From assembly GCA_030665485.1 (NCBI GenBank), contig DAOUZV010000084.1:1-5526 (forward strand): a DNA stretch of 5,526 bases. Direction: 5' to 3'. Below, in pieces: positions 3,611 through 5,526 of this stretch. Both the position numbers and the translations under genes were made by a program. A model generated the notes under the pieces. That model was not told where the DNA came from. It saw nothing but the letters and a program-made list of their open reading frames with translations, and did not search any database. How positions within the stretch are numbered: the stretch's first letter is position 1; each line of letters begins with the position of its first letter. The stretch is from Chloroflexota bacterium (GTDB lineage Bacteria > Chloroflexota > Dehalococcoidia > JABGRK01).

Positions 3611-5526
3611 CTAGGCGGTTCTGGTTCTGGAGTACTTGGCAAACTCCTCATCTGAGGCATAGTCTGCTGGCAAATAGGTATCGCTCTTAGCATACTTGCC
3701 CGGCACATACTCCTCAAGTTTAAGAGCCTTGCGCTTGGCATCAATATGAGCCAGCACTTCGTCAACCATCTTCTGCCAGTCCGGCTCAAAGTGCCAGGTA
3801 GCACCAAATACGTCGTTCCAGTCCTCGCTAACCAGTTTGGTCAATGCCTCGCTGCCTTCTATCGGGGATGAGCCGCACATCCATGTAGTTACACCGGAGG
3901 CAACAACGTAAGCACCAATTGCCAGTGCCTTTTCGCTCATCCATTCAGGAGCCAAACCGGCAACAGGAAGATCGCTTATATCCTCACCAAGACCTCCCTC
4001 GTTAGCAACCTGGGTCAGCAGGGTGAGTATTCGTGTGTTATCCACACAGGAACCCATGTGCAATACCGGCGGGATACCAATGGCTTCGCACACTTCCCTG
4101 AGTCCGGCACCGGCATACTGCATAACCTCTGGAGTAAGCAGACCCTGTTTGGCACAGGCAATAGCGTTACAGCCAGTGGTTACCACCAGCACATCATTCG
4201 CAATCAGCTGTTTGACCACATTCAAATGTGCGTCATCCTGCGACATTCTGGGGTTGTTACAACCAACCACACCAGCAGCCCCGCGAATTCGTCCGGCCAT
4301 CACTGCGTCGTTAAACGGTCTGAAAGACTGCCGATATAAGCCGCCTTGCATATAGGCTATATATTCATGTGAAAAACCGGCAATAAGTCGATCTGTATAG
4401 TCTGGGATCTGCACACTCTTGCGGTTGGGGTAGTTATCAATAGCGGTTTTAAGTATCAATTTAGTAGTTTCCAGCCCTTTATCCTCATGAAACTCGATAT
4501 GAATAGCGCCATCAATCTTGGCTTTGGGTGAAGTAGTGATGATCTTGGTGTGAGTGGTTGCTGCCGCATTCACAATGCCCTGCATCACACACTGAATATC
4601 TACCACCATCGCCTCAACCGCACCAGTAGCAATTGATAGTTCCTGCGAAAGGAAGTTGCCCAATAGCGGCACACCCTGGCGCATCAGCACTTCATTGGCT
4701 GTGCAGCAAATACCGACGATGTTGATACCATCAGCACCCTTTGATTTGGCATACTCGATAATCTCAGGATCGTTGGCAGCAGCCACAATCATCTCGGAAA
4801 GTGACGGCTCATGGCCATGAACAACGATGTTCACCTGATCATCGGCAAGAACGCCGAAATTAGAGCGAGAGGCCACAGGGCTCGGTGTACCAAACAGGAT
4901 ATCACTGAAATCAGTTGAAAGCATAGAACCGCCCCAACCGTCAGCAAGCGCTGTTTTAACAGCATGCATCATTATGTGTTGCATGTCCTGATCAACACCC
5001 ATAGTGGTTCGATGTAAAGTCTCTACAACTTCTCTGTCAATACCCCGGGGAACTACTCCCAGTTTGCGCCACAGGTCTTGCCTGGGCTGCGGCGCCCTTT
5101 TTACACAATCAAGCTCGTCTTTTAGGCTGCCGAAGTTGGTTAAAGCAGCATCTGCACAATCTATAGCTATTTCCTCTTTGGAACGCCCCTCGGTTTTTAC
5201 ACCCAGGTATTCAGCAACTGCCGCCAACTTCTTCTCGTCCTTGATTTGAAAATCAGGGGCATCGCCTGTAGCTGCAGCCTTCAACGTCTGCGTCATACCA
5301 CGCCCATGATCTGAATGAGCAGCTGTCCCTGCGGCTATTTGTCTGGCCAAGTTTCTGGCAACCACCGTATCTATGGTAGCCCCACATATGCCCTCTGTCG
5401 TTTTGCCAACTAATCGGCAGGGGCCCATATGGCAGTTCTTGCAACAGCTACCTATATGGCCTATAGGACAGGCCTTGGTGGTTTCTGCACGGTCAAACGC
5501 CGTGATGATACCATCGGCCTTTGCCT
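3611..5526 (-). CDS. cooS: Ni-Fe-S carbon monoxide dehydrogenase catalytic subunit, 5' end outside the window
   Basis: The enzyme interconverts CO and CO2 at a [NiFe4S4] C-cluster; in acetogens it works with acetyl-CoA synthase. The frame continues without a stop past the ATG at 5428 to the window edge, giving at least 637 residues. Counting Met at 5428 as 1, the 32 upstream codons include CPIGHIGSCCKNCHMGPC, the cysteines of clusters D and B, completed by Cys15. C-cluster ligands by alignment from memory to C. hydrogenoformans CODH-II are His206 (HGHEP), Cys242 (GICCTAN), Cys280 (VDIQC), Cys390 (VVGCNNP), Cys420 (TTGCNA) and Cys461 (HMGSCVDN). Lys500 (WMSEKA) matches the catalytic lysine. 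His38 and His41 (AAHSDHGR) begin the histidine chain, but the next two positions appear to be Gly44 and Gln47. A tail of about 35 residues follows HIDAKRKAL. About 20 or more N-terminal residues are missing. It could equally be named acsA if paired with acetyl-CoA synthase. Confidence 0.95.
   Translation of the reverse strand, partial: AKADGIITAFDRAETTKACPIGHIGSCCKNCHMGPCRLVGKTTEGICGATIDTVVARNLARQIAAGTAAHSDHGRGMTQTLKAAATGDAPDFQIKDEKKLAAVAEYLGVKTEGRSKEEIAIDCADAALTNFGSLKDELDCVKRAPQPRQDLWRKLGVVPRGIDREVVETLHRTTMGVDQDMQHIMMHAVKTALADGWGGSMLSTDFSDILFGTPSPVASRSNFGVLADDQVNIVVHGHEPSLSEMIVAAANDPEIIEYAKSKGADGINIVGICCTANEVLMRQGVPLLGNFLSQELSIATGAVEAMVVDIQCVMQGIVNAAATTHTKIITTSPKAKIDGAIHIEFHEDKGLETTKLILKTAIDNYPNRKSVQIPDYTDRLIAGFSHEYIAYMQGGLYRQSFRPFNDAVMAGRIRGAAGVVGCNNPRMSQDDAHLNVVKQLIANDVLVVTTGCNAIACAKQGLLTPEVMQYAGAGLREVCEAIGIPPVLHMGSCVDNTRILTLLTQVANEGGLGEDISDLPVAGLAPEWMSEKALAIGAYVVASGVTTWMCGSSPIEGSEALTKLVSEDWNDVFGATWHFEPDWQKMVDEVLAHIDAKRKALKLEEYVPGKYAKSDTYLPADYASDEEFAKYSRTRTA

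Noticed and set aside
3511..3807. Minus-strand open frame overlapping the CODH 3' end and the terminator
   Set aside because: It is out of frame with the strongly supported CODH, crosses the terminator hairpin, and has no recognisable features.
4023..4355. Two overlapping plus-strand open frames inside CODH
   Set aside because: They lie opposite the conserved C-cluster-coding region and have no ribosome binding site or family resemblance.

Overview
The window looks like chromosomal DNA from a strictly anaerobic bacterium. A nickel-iron-sulfur carbon monoxide dehydrogenase and an NDP-forming acyl-CoA synthetase subunit point to acetyl-CoA/C1 metabolism. The style of ribosomal proteins L10 and L7/L12, and an rplJ-rplL pair not followed by rpoB, suggest a Chloroflexota member near the Dehalococcoidia. 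That placement rests on remembered family resemblance, not a search, and is tentative.

Layout. The left half is read rightward. rplJ (37-570) and rplL (570-1169) are translationally coupled by a one-base stop/start overlap. After 33 bases comes a 471-residue acyl-CoA synthetase alpha-type subunit (1203-2618). The right half is read leftward. A Ni-CODH catalytic subunit enters from beyond the right edge (5526 down to 3611). A good intrinsic terminator follows it (about 3586-3546), then a likely separate promoter and a GNAT-family acetyltransferase (3488-2619). The synthetase and acetyltransferase genes converge with directly abutting stop codons and no terminator between them. No stretch over 300 bases lacks a gene. 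I see no tRNA, rRNA, CRISPR array, insertion sequence or phage gene.

How the genes relate. L10 and L7/L12 form the ribosomal stalk. CODH interconverts CO and CO2, and in many anaerobes feeds acetyl-CoA synthesis or breakdown. NDP-forming acyl-CoA synthetases convert acyl-CoA to the free acid with ATP formation. A CO2/CO to acetyl-CoA to acetate plus ATP link is therefore plausible but inferred, because neither an acetyl-CoA synthase subunit nor the synthetase ATP-grasp (beta) partner is in the window.

Most notable points: rplL carries a 73-residue Lys/Glu/Ala/Pro-rich N-terminal extension built from repeats, with a second well-placed ribosome binding site at the canonical L7/L12 start, so two protein forms are possible. 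The CODH reading frame runs past its first visible ATG to the window edge, and the extra codons carry the cluster D/B cysteines. The CODH also seems to lack two of the four histidines of the usual proton-transfer chain. I did not find a clearly novel multi-gene system.
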